Assembly: GCA_000697355.1 (NCBI GenBank)
Contig: JNEN01001269.1
Location: 163,618-227,617 of the forward strand
Reading direction: 5' to 3'
Length of the DNA: 64,000 nt
Source: Syncephalastrum monosporum B8922
Lineage: Eukaryota; Mucoromycota; Mucoromycetes; Mucorales; Syncephalastraceae
Below are positions 23,533-35,271 of the stretch, piece by piece; the first letter of the stretch is position 1, and each line of letters starts with the position of its first letter. The notes below the pieces were generated by a model that saw only the letters and a list, made by a program, of their open reading frames with translations, ran no database searches and was not told where the DNA came from. The position numbers and the translations under genes were made by a program.

Positions 23533-24260
23533 TTTCGCAGTGCTTGGTGACTCGTATGGACGTATCTGTTTCTTATCGCTGCGTTGGGCCAGATGTCCAT
23601 GTAAATAAATCAAGCGAAAGAATAAATGTAGAGAAAGAAAGACAAGGAAGAAGGATGAGGAAAATGCGTTGCAACGAAATAAAAGAAACAACAGCAGATG
23701 TCAGAGTCTTAAAGACAGGAGATAGGGTGGGGCTGACTATGCTTTGTATGTATAGAGAGAGACGACAACAACAATAATAATAAAACGGGTGCACGCCGTA
23801 GTAAAAAACGATATTGCAGCCAAATCGGGCGGAAGCAAACATTGCCATGTGTGGACATTCGGAACACATGAATGGAAATTCCGCCCGACCCGAGTCTGCT
23901 GATGTGCTTCCCTTTTCCATCTTGCTTCGCATGTACGTATAAATGATATTACATTGTATAAATCTACGTCTAAAGAGCTACCATTGGCTCATGATGAGTT
24001 CTCGTATTCCTCATGTGAAAAGCTGAGATTCACAGTAATGAGAACGTATAACAGAAAATCATAATTTTGAGACTAAATGACTCTGTGCTACTAAAATCAA
24101 CAAATGTCAACGAGCTTGTCAGCCAGGGCTAAATGTTGTCCGGCACCAACGTCGATACCTTGTATCCGTAGCACATTTAACAAGTCATTGTAGACGCGTT
24201 TGAACTTTATAAAAAAAAAATAACAAAATGCGTGAAAGATATACAGCGTTTAGCGAGCGT
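23533..24260. other. Intergenic gap
   Basis: Between the start of the four-span protein and the stop of the aminotransferase, both on the minus strand. It should hold the promoter of the former. Purine-rich on the plus strand near 23620-23660. No gene recognised. Confidence 0.45.
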
Positions 24261-25709
24261 CTAGTTGACAACGACCGACCAAGGATGCTCGACATCGCCA
24301 TACTGAATATCCATAATGGTGTCATTGAAGCGCTTGGTATAAGGGCCAGCCTCGGACGAAGGGTCTTTGGGATCAAGAGGAATCTGGAGATCCTCGCCCT
24401 GGTAGCCAATGCACTTGACAGGGCTGACGATGCATGCGGTGCCCGCACCAAAGATTTCCTGGACGCGGCCAGCCTTGACAGCATCACGGAGCTCGGGCAT
24501 GGTCAGCTTGCGCTCGGTCACCTTGAACTCGTTCCAGCTACGCGCGAGAGACAAGATCGAGTCGCGTGTCACACCCGGCAAGATGGAGCCATCCAGGGGC
24601 GGCGTCACGAGCTCAAGCTCGTTCGCAGCGTTCTTCCACAGAATGAAGAGGTTCATCGCACCCACCTCGGTAAGTTCGTGGTTGTCTACCTAAAGATGAA
24701 TAAAGGGGCGTAATAAAGAAAGCTCGCAACATACCGCCAAAGAGCCAAAGGTTCTGCTGGTAACCAAGCTTGGCAGCGAGTTGTTGGGGCAACATGCCGG
24801 GCGCATAGTTACCGCCAATCTTGGCATCACCTGTGCCACGCGGCCAGGCACGCACGTACTCAGTCGTGGCCTGCAGCTTGATGGCCGAAAAGCCAGTGCT
24901 ATAGTAAGGGCCGACAGGGCAACCAATGACAAACAGAAGGGCGCGCTGCGAAGCGGACACACCGAGGGTTTCTTGCGTACCGATCATCGTAGGACGCAGG
25001 TAGAGCGAGTAGCCGCGGCCCTCGGGGATCCAGCGCTCGTCGACCTTCAGGTATTCACCAATCATCTTGATCAGCTCCTCGCCTTCGAATTGCTATGACG
25101 GTGGGTGAGTATATGCGTAGTGTATAGTATAGAGTCTGACAATTTTCTGTATGTCACTTACAGGAAGAGCAATACGGGCGGTGGAGCGGTTCATGCGAGC
25201 CATGTTCATATCGGGGCGGAAGAGACGAATTTTACCGTCCTTATCCTTGTAAGCCTTCATGCCCTCGAAGCACTCGAGGCCATAGTGGAACACGGCCGCA
25301 GACGGATCGAGCGCGATCTTGCCGTACGGCTTAAGCTCTGGCGCAGCCCAGCCATCGGTCAGGGACCATTCCGCAGAGAGCCTAACAGAGAAATGTCACT
25401 CTTCTCGTCCATTTCTTTATAATGAGCAAAACAATGGCGTACATGTGATCGGTGAAGGTGCGACCAAACACGAGATCCTTGTTGGGAACCAAAGGCTTCT
25501 GCTTGTCGGTCAAGTTCACGCGAAGCTTATTGGCCTGTGAATAAATTAAGGCGAGATAAATACATAGGCCGAGGCACTAGGATAGGGCGGGGTGGGGAAG
25601 GGAAGCGTACTTGGAGACCGGCAGGGGCAGCTGCGCTGTAGCAGCGCTTGGAGAAGAGCTGGCCAAAGAGCTGGGTGCGCTGCTGCGAGAATGGACGAAG
25701 TGTTGCCAT
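24261..25709 (-). CDS. BAT1: Branched-chain amino acid aminotransferase, mitochondrial
   Basis: Five exons (25709-25611, 25534-25443, 25381-25162, 25092-24735, 24685-24261) give 397 residues. The enzyme transfers the amino group between Leu/Ile/Val and 2-oxoglutarate using PLP. The first 25 residues (MATLRPFSQQRTQLFGQLFS) are basic and amphipathic, fitting a mitochondrial presequence. Family motifs: FHYGLECFEGMKAY, the PLP-binding Lys in AKIGGNYAPGM near residue 240, LWLFGDNHELTEVG, and EIFGAGTACIV near the end. The length agrees with fungal BCAT proteins. The splice at 24735/24685 uses the second of two close AGs, since only that restores the DNHELTEVG motif. The symbol is by analogy with the yeast mitochondrial isoform. 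Confidence 0.94.
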
Positions 25710-26315
25710 GAAGTGAAAAGGAAAATAAAGACGACGTCAAATGGTTCACCCGGAGGAGCCTTTGAAAGAGAAGAGATCCGAGGGCGCGGTTTCAATCGTG
25801 ACTCAACGCGAATCACCTCACCTATTGCCTACGTACTGTATTACCCTATTTCACTTGACTGCATCGTTTAATGTGTCTATTCATTCAAACATCGGGTCGT
25901 TGTATATCCTTTATCCTACATTTTACTGTATCAGCTGCCGCTTACAACGTCTCTTTTCTGTTGGTGCATCCCACAGATAGTATACATAGATGCGATCTGG
26001 TTCGCCAAAAGGTTTCCCACGGTCAGGGAAATTGACTTACTCGTCTCCAGAGGCCTGTGGCTGGCGCATCAGACACTTGGTATACTTTTTTAACGTCTTT
26101 TCAAGATGAATCTGTGTATTATTATTGTCATTGTCACTATTGTCACTATTGTTACTATTGTTACTATTGTTACTATTGTTACTATTTAAATGAAACTTAT
26201 GCTATTAATTCTTTACAATTTAAATGTTCTTGGATATATCTACTACTACTGTATCAATCAATGATATGCATTTTAAATATGTTCAGATGCGGGTTAATAA
26301 ACAAGGGTGATGCGG
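25710..26315. other. Intergenic gap with a nonamer repeat
   Basis: Upstream of the aminotransferase and downstream of the F-box gene, both on the minus strand. Contains the ATTGTTACT array listed separately. No gene recognised. Confidence 0.45.
26131..26186. repeat. ATTGTTACT tandem repeat
   Basis: About six tandem nonamers, the first two with C in place of T (ATTGTCACT). It lies about 130 bp beyond the F-box gene stop codon. Confidence 0.85.
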
Positions 26316-28336
26316 TTATGTAGAAATCAATTTCAAGGAAGTCAGAGGTTGGCAGCTTGAACTGAGCAGGTGGCGGATGCTGGGATTGCGTTTAGGAACG
26401 GGCAAGACCAAAGTCTCGAGGTGGTTAGCCAGACCAGAGCGGGTGGCATTTTCGGTAAAGCTGCGGATCGCAAACGAGCTGAGGGTGCGGCGATCCGAGA
26501 CCGCAGCCGATACTTCGATGTGGTGGAGAGTCGTAATCAACGCCATATCAATAAAGACGTCCTCGTCCCACATCATGTTGGCCGATGCGTCGCGCACGCA
26601 CAGCGATGTGAGCGTGCAATCAGCGCCCTTGTCGATCGACTCACGCACCAGGAGGGCGAGAAGATCGGTGTCACCGCGGCATTTGTTGAAGGTGAGATGC
26701 TGCAGACGCGGCAGGCGGGCAATGGATGTCATTATTTCGTCGTCGATCGTCATACGGTTCAAGACAAGCTCGGTCAGGCCAGGCGCGTTCGCCAGAAAGG
26801 CGGAGAAAGGGCGGATCACGTTGGGGATGCTGCTCGAGAGCTGGACTCGGGTGAGCGCAGGCATGTGCAAGGATACCGCCCGAGGGTGGTGGAGATCGAT
26901 AAAGTCAAAATGTTCGGTCTCGTCGCACCTGAATTCCATCAATGTCTCTTGATGTGCGTGCAAGACGCGACTCATGACGGACACATTGACAAAGGCTTGC
27001 TGACACACCATCAAGCGGCGCAGGCCAGACGCGTTTGCCTGAGGTTCGTCTTGCGGATCGTTGGCAGGCAGCGGTCCGGCTTGGAATCGGATGACTTGCA
27101 TGTCCGGACAAGCAAGAGTGGCTTCCATGAGCCGACTGATGTCATGCTGCTGGAAATCAGTAGGGCAGGATGCGGTCAGGCTAGCGAGGCGTGGGCAGCA
27201 GCGTGGCAGCAAGTCGGTCACCGAAGCGAGGTCGACGAGGTCCGGCCAACGGAGGTACACGAGGTCGGTCACGGGCGGCGCAGCCAGCATGGAGTAATCC
27301 CAGGGGGCCATTTCTTGCTTGTTCTTGTCGGTCAAATCATAGCTGAGGTAGGCGAGCCGTGGAAACAGGGTGAGAAACACAGGGAGGACGTTGCGGGGCA
27401 CCATAGGGGATTTGATATGCAGGTGGGTCAGGTTGCGGCCGATCAATTCTAGATTGCGAAACAGCGTGTCGTCCCTAAACGTCGAATCGTTCCTGTACTC
27501 GACCGTGTCGTACCGGGTCGTGTCATCCACCACTAAAAGAGGACGATCCATCAGAAATGCGAAAAAGCAGCCGTGTTTCACTTACCAATCTTCCGGAGGT
27601 TAACGCATTCCGCTTTGCCCAGCAAGTCGACCACCGTGCACAAAGGCTTGCATGTCTTGAGCGTCAACTCGCGCAGGCCCTTGCCAAGGACCCGGGTCAG
27701 GCCGACTTGCCAATGGCGGGACTTGCGTTTGTTGGTCAGCGCCACGTCGAGAGAGGACCACATGGGCACGTGCGGTAGCTTTTGCTGCCAGGCACGCGAG
27801 AGGCGGGAGCACACGACCCGCTTCTCTGGACAGAAATCAAAAATGCGGGCAATCAGTTCCGACGGCAAACAAGCGAGCGGGTCGAGTTTTATATGACAGC
27901 GGGTGGTTGCTATCTGCAGGCACTGCTTCAGTGTCTCGCTTTCCGTTTTCGCGATGCCACGTGTGTAATAATCGATGGCAGTTTTGTAGTCACATTTGTC
28001 GCAGCAGATGTCACCTGCCCACTGGTAGCCGGTGGGCAACCGTGGATAGAGATTGATGACAGTGACTGCGGCATCCATGGCTTCGTCGAGCGATCGGGAC
28101 TGGTAGAGCGTGTCGATCCGTTGGTGGAGCACGACAAGCAAGGCGTCGCGAAGGCAGGTTTCCACTTGGTCGAAATTGGACTGCTTGAATGCCTGCACGG
28201 CGCCTTGCAAGACTTGATTAAACTCGGCGCCAGGTGTCGCCAAGGTTTCTAAACTGTTCGCCATTTCGTCCGAAGACGATGACGATGCTGTTCGCTTACG
28301 CATTAGACCATCTTGCTGTATTTTTCTTGGACTCAT
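26316..28336 (-). CDS. F-box protein with TPR and leucine-rich repeats (Pof3/Dia2-like)
   Basis: Two exons (28336-27586 and 27532-26316) give 655 residues. The N-terminal 140 residues contain helical TPR-like pairs (AVQAFKQSNFDQVETCLRDA, then DYKTAIDYYTRGI). An F-box follows near residues 151-190 (LACLPSELIARIFDFCP), which would bind Skp1 in an SCF ubiquitin ligase. The remaining 450 residues are irregular leucine-rich repeats (LRELTLKTC, LTHLHIKSP, LTELVLNRM, LQHLTFNKC). The TPR, F-box, LRR order is that of fission yeast Pof3 and budding yeast Dia2, linked to genome stability, but many fungal F-box proteins share it. The start at ATG 28336 is chosen over an upstream TTG. A long open frame on the other strand is a shadow. 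Confidence 0.82.
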
Positions 28337-29648
28337 TAAAGGCAATGCTCACCTTCACTTTGTATTTGTTCTTGTTCTTGTTCTTGTTTTTGGTTTTGAA
28401 TTGATTTGTGATTTTTAACGGTGTTCTTATCCGCACGTTTTCTTCGAACGTAACTCACGCATGAGTCCTTTAGAGAGTATTTAATACAGCGAGGACACGG
28501 GCGAGCATCATCGCATTTCCTAGAAGCTTTTCTGCAGTTGGCTGTGGATAGCGAGTCGTTCAGTACCGACTCTTTCTCTTATGTTGCGTAGAATGGTTAC
28601 ACATACTGCATGCATTTTTCACATATTTGCTTCTTGTCTTTGGTAGAGGTGTCTCTGGATCAGACGCTTTTATTTCATCCTCGGCGTTCGCGTTGGCAGC
28701 CATGGCTTTGATCGATGGGACCAACGAAACAAAGTCGACGTCGTGTCAATCGAAAGGAGAGGATAAGAGTGTGGGGGGGGGGACTGGAAAGGTAAGAAAA
28801 AAGCGAAAGAGAAGTTCAAAAAAGGAGCTGCGGTGCTTCATTTTATTTTTTTTATTATTTTTTGGCGGATGAACACGAGAAACAAGACGGCGTCGCTCTG
28901 TCACTCACATGCGCACGCACACTTAATCTTTGTTTTTAGCGAGTTATTGCCACTTTATGTAGAGGAGGACAAAAGCCCTTTATAAAACGACCAACAACAA
29001 ATATACGGGTGCACTTTCAGTTTCCTCTTTCTTTGGCTGCTCATCTTGGGAGTATATCGTATGTGGACGAGTCACATCCACCACGTGTAACCAATTGGAC
29101 TTCAAGAAGTCTCAAGAAAGGTATAGTTCAGATACACTCTCCATGTGGTCATTGTAATACAAGAGCGCTTGGTACTTATGTTTCTGTTGCAAGATGGCCC
29201 AGACCGGACAATGATAAGAGGCGTCAGTATTTGTTTGCTGGACGGAAAAAGGGAGAGTAACAGGTACAAAAAAGAAGTTCCCAAGTGGTCTAGAGGTATT
29301 CGCATGCAGGGATGTCCAAGTCTTACCGGCGACAACTTTATAAAGCTATATTGCTATAGCAGGTTATTCTTTGGCACCACTGCTGCTCCGGGCTCCAATT
29401 GCGCCGATTTATTCTGGACAGATAAGGTGTATTCTGTATAGCCTACTCTTCCACGTTGGCCGTCCATATTGCTGTTTAGCATAGTGTTCCGAGGGCTCAT
29501 GGATAAAGACTATTTTTAAAGCAATAACTTCAGCGTTGACCTCACGATGTGAGAGTTGAGAAGTACGGGCGCGAAAAAAAGAGAGGAGTGTCCTCGTGAA
29601 ATCGTTGATAAATTGCATAAACTCCTCTCACCAGTGACTTCCGTTGTC
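28337..29648. other. Divergent intergenic region
   Basis: About 1.3 kb between the F-box gene (-) and the SDR gene (+). It contains a TTGTTC repeat at about 28365-28390, just upstream of the F-box start, and a nine-base G run near 28772. Short open frames have no recognisable domains. A tRNA D-arm-like string near 29280-29300 lacks a matching T-arm. Confidence 0.4.
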
Positions 29649-30572
29649 ATGCCAAACACTATCCTCATTACCGGTGGCACCAGCGGTCTGGGTCGTGTGG
29701 CGGCCCAGAAGCTACTCGCTGCTGGGCACAAGGTTCTCCTGACAGGTCGAAATCAAGAAAAGCTCGTTGAAACGCGGGCCGCCTTGTCCTTCTCAGACGA
29801 GCAGCTACACACAATCCTGCTGGATCTCGAGAGTCCACAGTCTGTTCGCGATGCTGCCAGCACCATTACGCAATTAGCGCCGCAGTTAAATGTCGTTGTC
29901 AACAATGCCGGGACCATTGCAGCCGAGCGCACTTTTTGTTTCGATACCGAGCTCGTGGAGAAAACGATCGCCGTCAACGCCGTGGCTCCACTCTTTCTGA
30001 CCCTTCTTCTCCTGCCCGTCCTGAAACGAAACCAGGGACGTGTCCTTTTTGTGACCTCGTCGCTGCATGATCCTAAGGTGCGTGGCGGAAGTGGAGACGC
30101 TGACAGCCGTATGCCGTATGACGTGGATATGGACAACTTTGATGGCAGCAAGGTATGGCATGCTATGCAATTCTATAAACTGTCCAAGCTAGCCCAGATT
30201 TGGACTATGCGTGTCCTGGCCCAGCATCCAGAGATCCAAGGTGTCCATGTCGGTGCGTTTTGTCCAGGATTTGTACCCACCACCAGTCTGAATCGCAGCT
30301 CTTCATGGTTCACCAGGACTCTTATGCACTACATTCTGCCTTATATGCCTTTCGCAGTCTCAGAGGACGCTGCGGCTGAAGATTATGTCTACTACACCGC
30401 GGTATCCTTGGACACCTTAGGCCAGGGTCAATTTTTCCAGCGACGGGAAGTGAAGCCAGGCTCAGATGAGTCCCGCAATATGGACAAGGCCTATCGCTTT
30501 TGGAACATGGCGTGTGATATCTGTCATACAGCTGAATACCGCCTGGATACCATCCCTAATACAGCACAATAA
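29649..30572 (+). CDS. Short-chain dehydrogenase/reductase
   Basis: An intronless frame of 307 residues, an NAD(P)(H)-dependent oxidoreductase of the classical/extended SDR fold. The cofactor-binding motif is TGGTSGLG at residues 8-15, NNAG is near 87-90, the catalytic Ser lies in VTSSLHD near 137, and the catalytic YxxxK is YKLSK near 175. The insert between Ser and Tyr is long and is the type seen in fungal WW-domain oxidoreductase-like and retinol dehydrogenase-like SDRs, which often act on lipids or hydrophobic carbonyls. There is no N-terminal membrane anchor. ATG 29649 was chosen because the next residues begin directly with the first beta strand; the frame is open upstream but lacks family likeness. 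The substrate is unknown. Confidence 0.9.
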   Translation: MPNTILITGGTSGLGRVAAQKLLAAGHKVLLTGRNQEKLVETRAALSFSDEQLHTILLDLESPQSVRDAASTITQLAPQLNVVVNNAGTIAAERTFCFDTELVEKTIAVNAVAPLFLTLLLLPVLKRNQGRVLFVTSSLHDPKVRGGSGDADSRMPYDVDMDNFDGSKVWHAMQFYKLSKLAQIWTMRVLAQHPEIQGVHVGAFCPGFVPTTSLNRSSSWFTRTLMHYILPYMPFAVSEDAAAEDYVYYTAVSLDTLGQGQFFQRREVKPGSDESRNMDKAYRFWNMACDICHTAEYRLDTIPNTAQ

Positions 30573-30906
30573 GAATAACTATGCAGCTTATGTATGCACC
30601 CGTCAGATAACATGCGCTCATTCTATACTGTGCCTGTACTTTACACAAGATTTGAAACTTGGGATTGACTTGCGTTGGCTCCCTACCTGAACTGCCACAG
30701 CGCGTCACCAGGCACTGCAGCGCCGTTGTGTCAAGGCGCCTCATGCTCAGTATCATCCGCACAATGCATATACAGTTGTGGAATGCCTGTCTGCTTCCCA
30801 ATTAGACTTGCGTAATTGAAGCGCCGTTGAGAAACTGGAAACATGTTGAATTCCTGCTACTGTATTTTTCTTGCTTTTCCGGCACGCCTGCGCGAAGAGC
30901 CACACG
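30573..30906. other. Short same-strand gap
   Basis: Between the SDR stop and the GOST-family start. Only promoter or UTR sequence is expected; nothing specific was seen. Confidence 0.5.
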
Positions 30907-32664
30907 ATGAAAGCACAATGGCTGGTCCTGGGTCTGCTTTGTTTCTGCTCCATGTGGCATCGTGTCCATGCGAGCGATCTTGTTCTAGACAACGATGACA
31001 GGAAGGCCATTCAGGTCGCTACCTTTGGCTTCTTTCCGGGCGGCTTCTTGAATCTCCAGCTCGACCGCTTTAAGGTACCTATGACACCTTCGGCTTAGCT
31101 GTCCGTAACGAACCCGCCGCTTGATGTAGCTGTCGAACCCAGACGATCCGGGCCGGATAGCCTTCTATATACGCAAAGGTCGCCGCATGCTCGACGACGA
31201 CGACGACGGGACCGACCCGGACGACCAGGAGCCAGAGGGCGAGGACACACCGCTGCAGTCGTGTTTTCTCGATAACGGCTACATCGGAAATGAAGTCGAG
31301 GACGGCACGGCCGTGATCCAGGAGCTCAAGCGAGGTGAAACGGCGCTGGCGTGGAACACGACGGTGGATGCCGAGGACGAGGGGGTGTGGCAGATTCTGT
31401 TGATCAGCTGCAGCGAGAGCACCATGTCGGGTCATGTACATATCGATCAGATCAACCCCAACAATAATCACCTATCCGCGGGCGACACCCCGCTACCGGT
31501 CGTCTACGCGATAGCAGCTTTGTCTTATGGCTTCGTGGCAATGTACTGGACGTGGCTATTGCTCCGCCGCGACGCACAAGTCTTCCGTGCGCACTGGCTG
31601 ATGCTGATCCTTGTCTGCTGTGTGCTAGTCTACAAAGCGTTGCAATCCGCTAAATACTACTACAAGATGATCGGTGTTCTCACAGAAGGCTGGCGCATTG
31701 GGTTTTATATATTCGCGAGGTAAACACGAGCGCATTGGATCACACCTTGTTGACACAGTGACAGTCTCAAGGGCCTCTTGAGTGTCCTTATTATAGGTGA
31801 GTTACGCGGATGTGTAGAAAGTTGTCTGTAGGATGCTAACCAGCAGAAAGTGCTATTGGCCTCTGGATGGATGTTTATCAAGCCGTTTCTTTCTGTCAAA
31901 GACAAACGTATCATTTCCGTTGTCATTCCGCTTCAAGTGCGTTCATGGACTATCAATTTGTATATATCACTCAGCCATTCCATTGTCTGATTTAGGTGGT
32001 TGCGAATATAGCGTCTGCCATTGGCAACGAAGCTGCAGTCGGCTCAACCGAGTATTCCTTCTGGGTGAGCCAGGGCATTTGTGCGCGGTCGCCTCAGGAA
32101 CTGACAGCACTATAGAACATGATCCCACCCTTGGTTGATCTTGCGGCCTGTGGCGTTGTACTATGGACAATTCTTCAGACACGCAAGCATTTGAGTACAG
32201 CGACTTCTGCAGCCGAAGGCAAAGGTAGATGAACACGAGTTATCCTTGATGGTAGGCTCACTCAAGTGTTAGAACGGAACATTGTCAACGGCTACAAGCT
32301 GTGGTCATCGTTTTATGTGATTACCCTGGTATATATATATGTCACCCGTGTGCTGGTTCAATTGCTGCAAGCCTCGCTCCCCTTCCAGTATGTGAACTGG
32401 CTAGGCGAGGCTGTGAGCGAAGCAGCGACGCTGTCCTTTTATTTATTTATAGGGTAAGTAGATTGCCTTGTCTCCAGTATCATCAACTGTTTTCTTTGCA
32501 GGTACAAGTTCCGGCCGTACCCCAACAACCCATACACGCAGGTACCAAGCGACGACCTGGACCTGGAACTGGAGGATGGGATCGGGACGTCCCGGGCTGT
32601 AGATGAGGATACGTTGCGAATACCGGTATCAAGGACAGCCAAAGCAGTCAAGGACGATGAGTGA
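30907..32664 (+). CDS. GOST-family seven-transmembrane protein (GPR107/108-like)
   Basis: Eight exons (30907-31074, 31130-31719, 31759-31796, 31851-31936, 31996-32064, 32116-32224, 32267-32453, 32502-32664) give 469 residues. Residues 1-23 are a signal peptide. The lumenal domain starts with ATFGFFPGGFLNLQL, the typical first strand of the Golgi-dynamics domain, and contains an acidic Asp run and two likely disulfide cysteines. Seven hydrophobic segments fill the C-terminal half; conserved strings include ASGWMFIKPFLS and KRIISVVIPLQ. The cytosolic tail is acidic. Family members act in Golgi and endosome trafficking. A decoy acceptor at 31097 would break the frame, so 31130 was used for exon 2. 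Tail-to-tail with CMC2, 148 bp apart. Confidence 0.9.
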
Positions 32665-32723
32665 ACCAATCTGTATAACGAGAACGAGCAAAAAAGAAGG
32701 AAAGATGAGGAATACAATATACT

Positions 32724-32762
32724 GTACTGTATGTACTGTATGTACTGTATGTACTGTATGTA
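32724..32762. repeat. TACTGTATG tandem repeat
   Basis: About four copies of a nine-base unit in the short gap between the GOST and CMC2 stop codons. Confidence 0.85.
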
Positions 32763-32812
32763 GAGTGAATGCATGTATCTATTGATGTATGTATGTACAA
32801 GTCGTCAGATGT

Positions 32813-33111
32813 TTATTTCGGCATGGCCGGAGGCTCCTCCATGTCCTTCCAGATCTTTTCGAGTTTCGCACGCTTTTCCTTTGACTTGACCTTGTTTACC
32901 GCACGCTGGGCGAGGAACTATGAAGAAGTTCAGCGAAGGTACCGTATACGTTGGCAATTACCTCTTCTTTTAAGCACTGGTCAACGGCCTTCTTCTTATC
33001 ATTGCACGCCCCGGTGAACTTGTTGAGAAAGCCGGCCTCATGGCATTGCTCAAGGGCGAGAATGACATCAAAGCAACCTGGATGCTGATGTTCGGTTAAT
33101 GGGGGATGCAT
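32813..33111 (-). CDS. CMC2: CMC2-like twin CX9C mitochondrial protein
   Basis: Two exons (33111-32962 and 32917-32813) give 84 residues. The twin CX9C motif is complete: CFDVILALEQC at residues 13-23 and CNDKKKAVDQC at 36-46, which form a disulfide-linked helical hairpin after import through the Mia40 pathway. The opening MHPPLTEHQHPGC and the tail KRAKLEKIWKDMEE match CMC2, an intermembrane-space factor for cytochrome c oxidase assembly. The ATG at 33111 gives exactly the family N-terminus. The frame upstream to 33318 is open but without likeness and is probably 5' UTR. Confidence 0.93.
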
Positions 33112-34270
33112 TGTAGGGAAACAAGGAATAATATTTTTGTTGATGGCATGAGCTGCCACCCTCAGCTCATTTTTCATATCCCGCCTCGATTCGGCGGGTC
33201 GGTTCGGCACCATGAAGGAGGAGCACAGACTTACTGGTATGCAGCGCAGCTGAAATTTCATTTCTGAGCGAAGACGAGCCCTCTTGCTTCGAATGACCGT
33301 ATACGAGCTAGCACGCACACATACGGCAGGTCAGATACTTTCATCAATGCCGCAGTGCAGTGTTACCTGGGCATCGTTGATCTGTAATAAGATGGTATCA
33401 TCTGTGACTGCAGATAGGAGAGGAGGCGAGGTATAAGACTGCGCACTAACGCACTATGCTGATGTACTATACCACAAAGCAGTATTTAGCCCCTCTGTTC
33501 CCAAAACGTGAAAGAATTGGAGGCGACCTTTCGACTGATCAAGCGATAAGACAATTCCCTTTTGTCCACTTTTCCATATCGGTCTATAAGGGTGCCTCCA
33601 GTAAAATGGCAAGGACCTATTTCATTTCACTTCTTGTCTCGAGCACATAAGCTCCAAGCAGCGGGGCCCATCAAATATAGATTGAATATATATGCGGGAT
33701 TCTTTTACTTCAGGACGAGAAGTATGCTTTTGCATGTGCTGTATGGATACCTCTCCCGCATTCGTCGTGATTGGCCAACACGCGACTTTTGCCTTGTATT
33801 TGACACGGCTTTCTTTTACTCTGCAGCATTTGATTGGGTGCAGGATGACCAATACCACCACGCGCGGGCGGCGTTCGAAATAACCTAAATTCAATCTCCG
33901 GGTGACGAGCTCTCTCTTCAAGTGCTGGACACGCAGTCGCCCTCCCGTGCAAGTGTTCCTTCTCTTTCTGACAAAAAATTATCGAGGGTAGGTCATATAG
34001 CACACACACACAAACCTATACTTTTGCCTTTACTCTTTCTTGCTCTTCTTGCTTTCGTTGTTCTCAAGGACGTGTCTGAAACATTTTACCCTTTATTTTT
34101 TTTACCCTATTCCTCTCTTCCCCGCCCGCCTCTTTTTTTTTTTCTGAGAAAGTCAGTTTCCAGCGCCGCTTTCCCTGTAAAAAGCGCTAGAAGACTCTCG
34201 CATATTTTTCGTAACTTTTTTCTTAACCCATCTACGCAATGAGTGTTGACTGACCACCCAATGGCAGGTC
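33112..34270. other. Divergent intergenic region
   Basis: Between CMC2 (-) and the Zn2Cys6 gene (+). The 34080-34200 part is pyrimidine-rich. A short out-of-frame ATG at 34261 overlaps the regulator's start region; the string ATGGCAG there could instead be the end of a 5' UTR intron. No gene recognised. Confidence 0.45.
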
Positions 34271-35271
34271 ATGCAGCAATATTACCAGTACCAGGCCACC
34301 ACTGAGCCGTCTGTGTCGTCCGCCGGGCAAGCGTACACCAGTTTAACGCCGAGTGAGGTCGACGCCGTGACACAGGCCTTGGCTTCGGCTGCTGCGAACG
34401 CAAACACCGCAAGCAAATCTGTTAATGCCGCTTCCAAGATCACCACCACTATCGGCAAGCGTAAGCAAGTCAAGAACGCATGCAGTAAGTGTGTTATTAT
34501 TTTTTTTTCCTGTGTGCCCACGAGAAAAAAAATTTTTTTTTTTCGCTTGGTTTCTTTTTGTTGTTGTTGACGCTCACGAAAATAAATAAAATGATGTAGC
34601 CAATTGCCAAAAGGCATGCAAGAAATGCGATGACGCGCGGCCGTGTCCTCGATGTGTCAAGTATCAATTGGAGGACAGCTGCGTCAACTCGGTGCGAAAA
34701 GAACGCAAGAAAGGCATCAAGCGCGGCCCCTATAAGAGACGGCAGAAGAATGGTATGGTGGAGCAAATGGATGACTAGAGATGATACTCAATCCACGATA
34801 CAAGGTGGTGATTCTGGATCTGATCGAAATGACAGCGACCGAAAGGAAGACGAGCAGGAAACTGCTCAACAGCACCAGCAACACCAGCACCAGCAACCTC
34901 AAAATGCTGCCTCGGTGCCGCCCTTTGGCTATCCCAGCAATCTTGACCAATATGGCCAGCCTCCATATAACACCTACTTTACGTACTCCAAGGATCAGAT
35001 GATGCAGCATCCCTTTGTGGTAAACTATCAGCTTGGTAGCTATCCCGTGATGATCGGCCAAAACCAGCAGAATGGCAAAGATGACAAAGACAACAGGAAG
35101 GACACACCGGCTGAATCGTCGCCTGCCTCGACACCGGGCACAACGTCGCCTGAAACGAACGAAGACGACGAGACCACAAAATTTGAACGCTTGACTCAAC
35201 TCTGTGCGGCTGCATTGAATCAAAACAAAACCAAGGAGGACCCTCAGCAGCAGCCTTCACGCGATGATTAG
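34271..35271 (+). CDS. Zn2Cys6 transcription regulator
   Basis: Three exons (34271-34484, 34600-34752, 34805-35271) give 277 residues. A six-cysteine zinc cluster spans residues 71-99 with spacing C-x2-C-x6-C-x5-C-x2-C-x8-C (CTNCQKACKKC, then PCPRC). It is followed by a basic stretch (RKERKKGIKRGPYKRRQ) that is very conserved in a group of basidiomycete and Mucoromycota regulators. The N-terminus is Ala/Ser/Thr-rich, and the C-terminal half is rich in Gln, Asp and Pro, as in activation domains; no 'middle homology' domain is present. The zinc cluster is split by intron 1 after its first cysteine. Expected to bind DNA in the nucleus; targets unknown. Confidence 0.9.

Noticed and set aside
26370..27452. 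Plus-strand open frame of 360 codons
   Set aside because: Antisense to the leucine-rich repeat part of the F-box gene, with no recognisable domain and His/Arg/Val-rich shadow composition.
29275..29345. tRNA-like D-arm string (AGTGGTCTAGAGGTATTCGC)
   Set aside because: No T-arm or closing acceptor stem follows within tRNA length.
31075..31098. Very short intron ending at the first TTAG in the GOST gene
   Set aside because: It would be 24 nt and put the lumenal domain in the wrong frame; the acceptor at 31128-31129 restores it.
34261..34305. Upstream overlapping short open frame before the Zn2Cys6 start
   Set aside because: It could be a regulatory uORF, but the ATGGCAG string is as well explained as the end of a 5' UTR intron; not enough to call.
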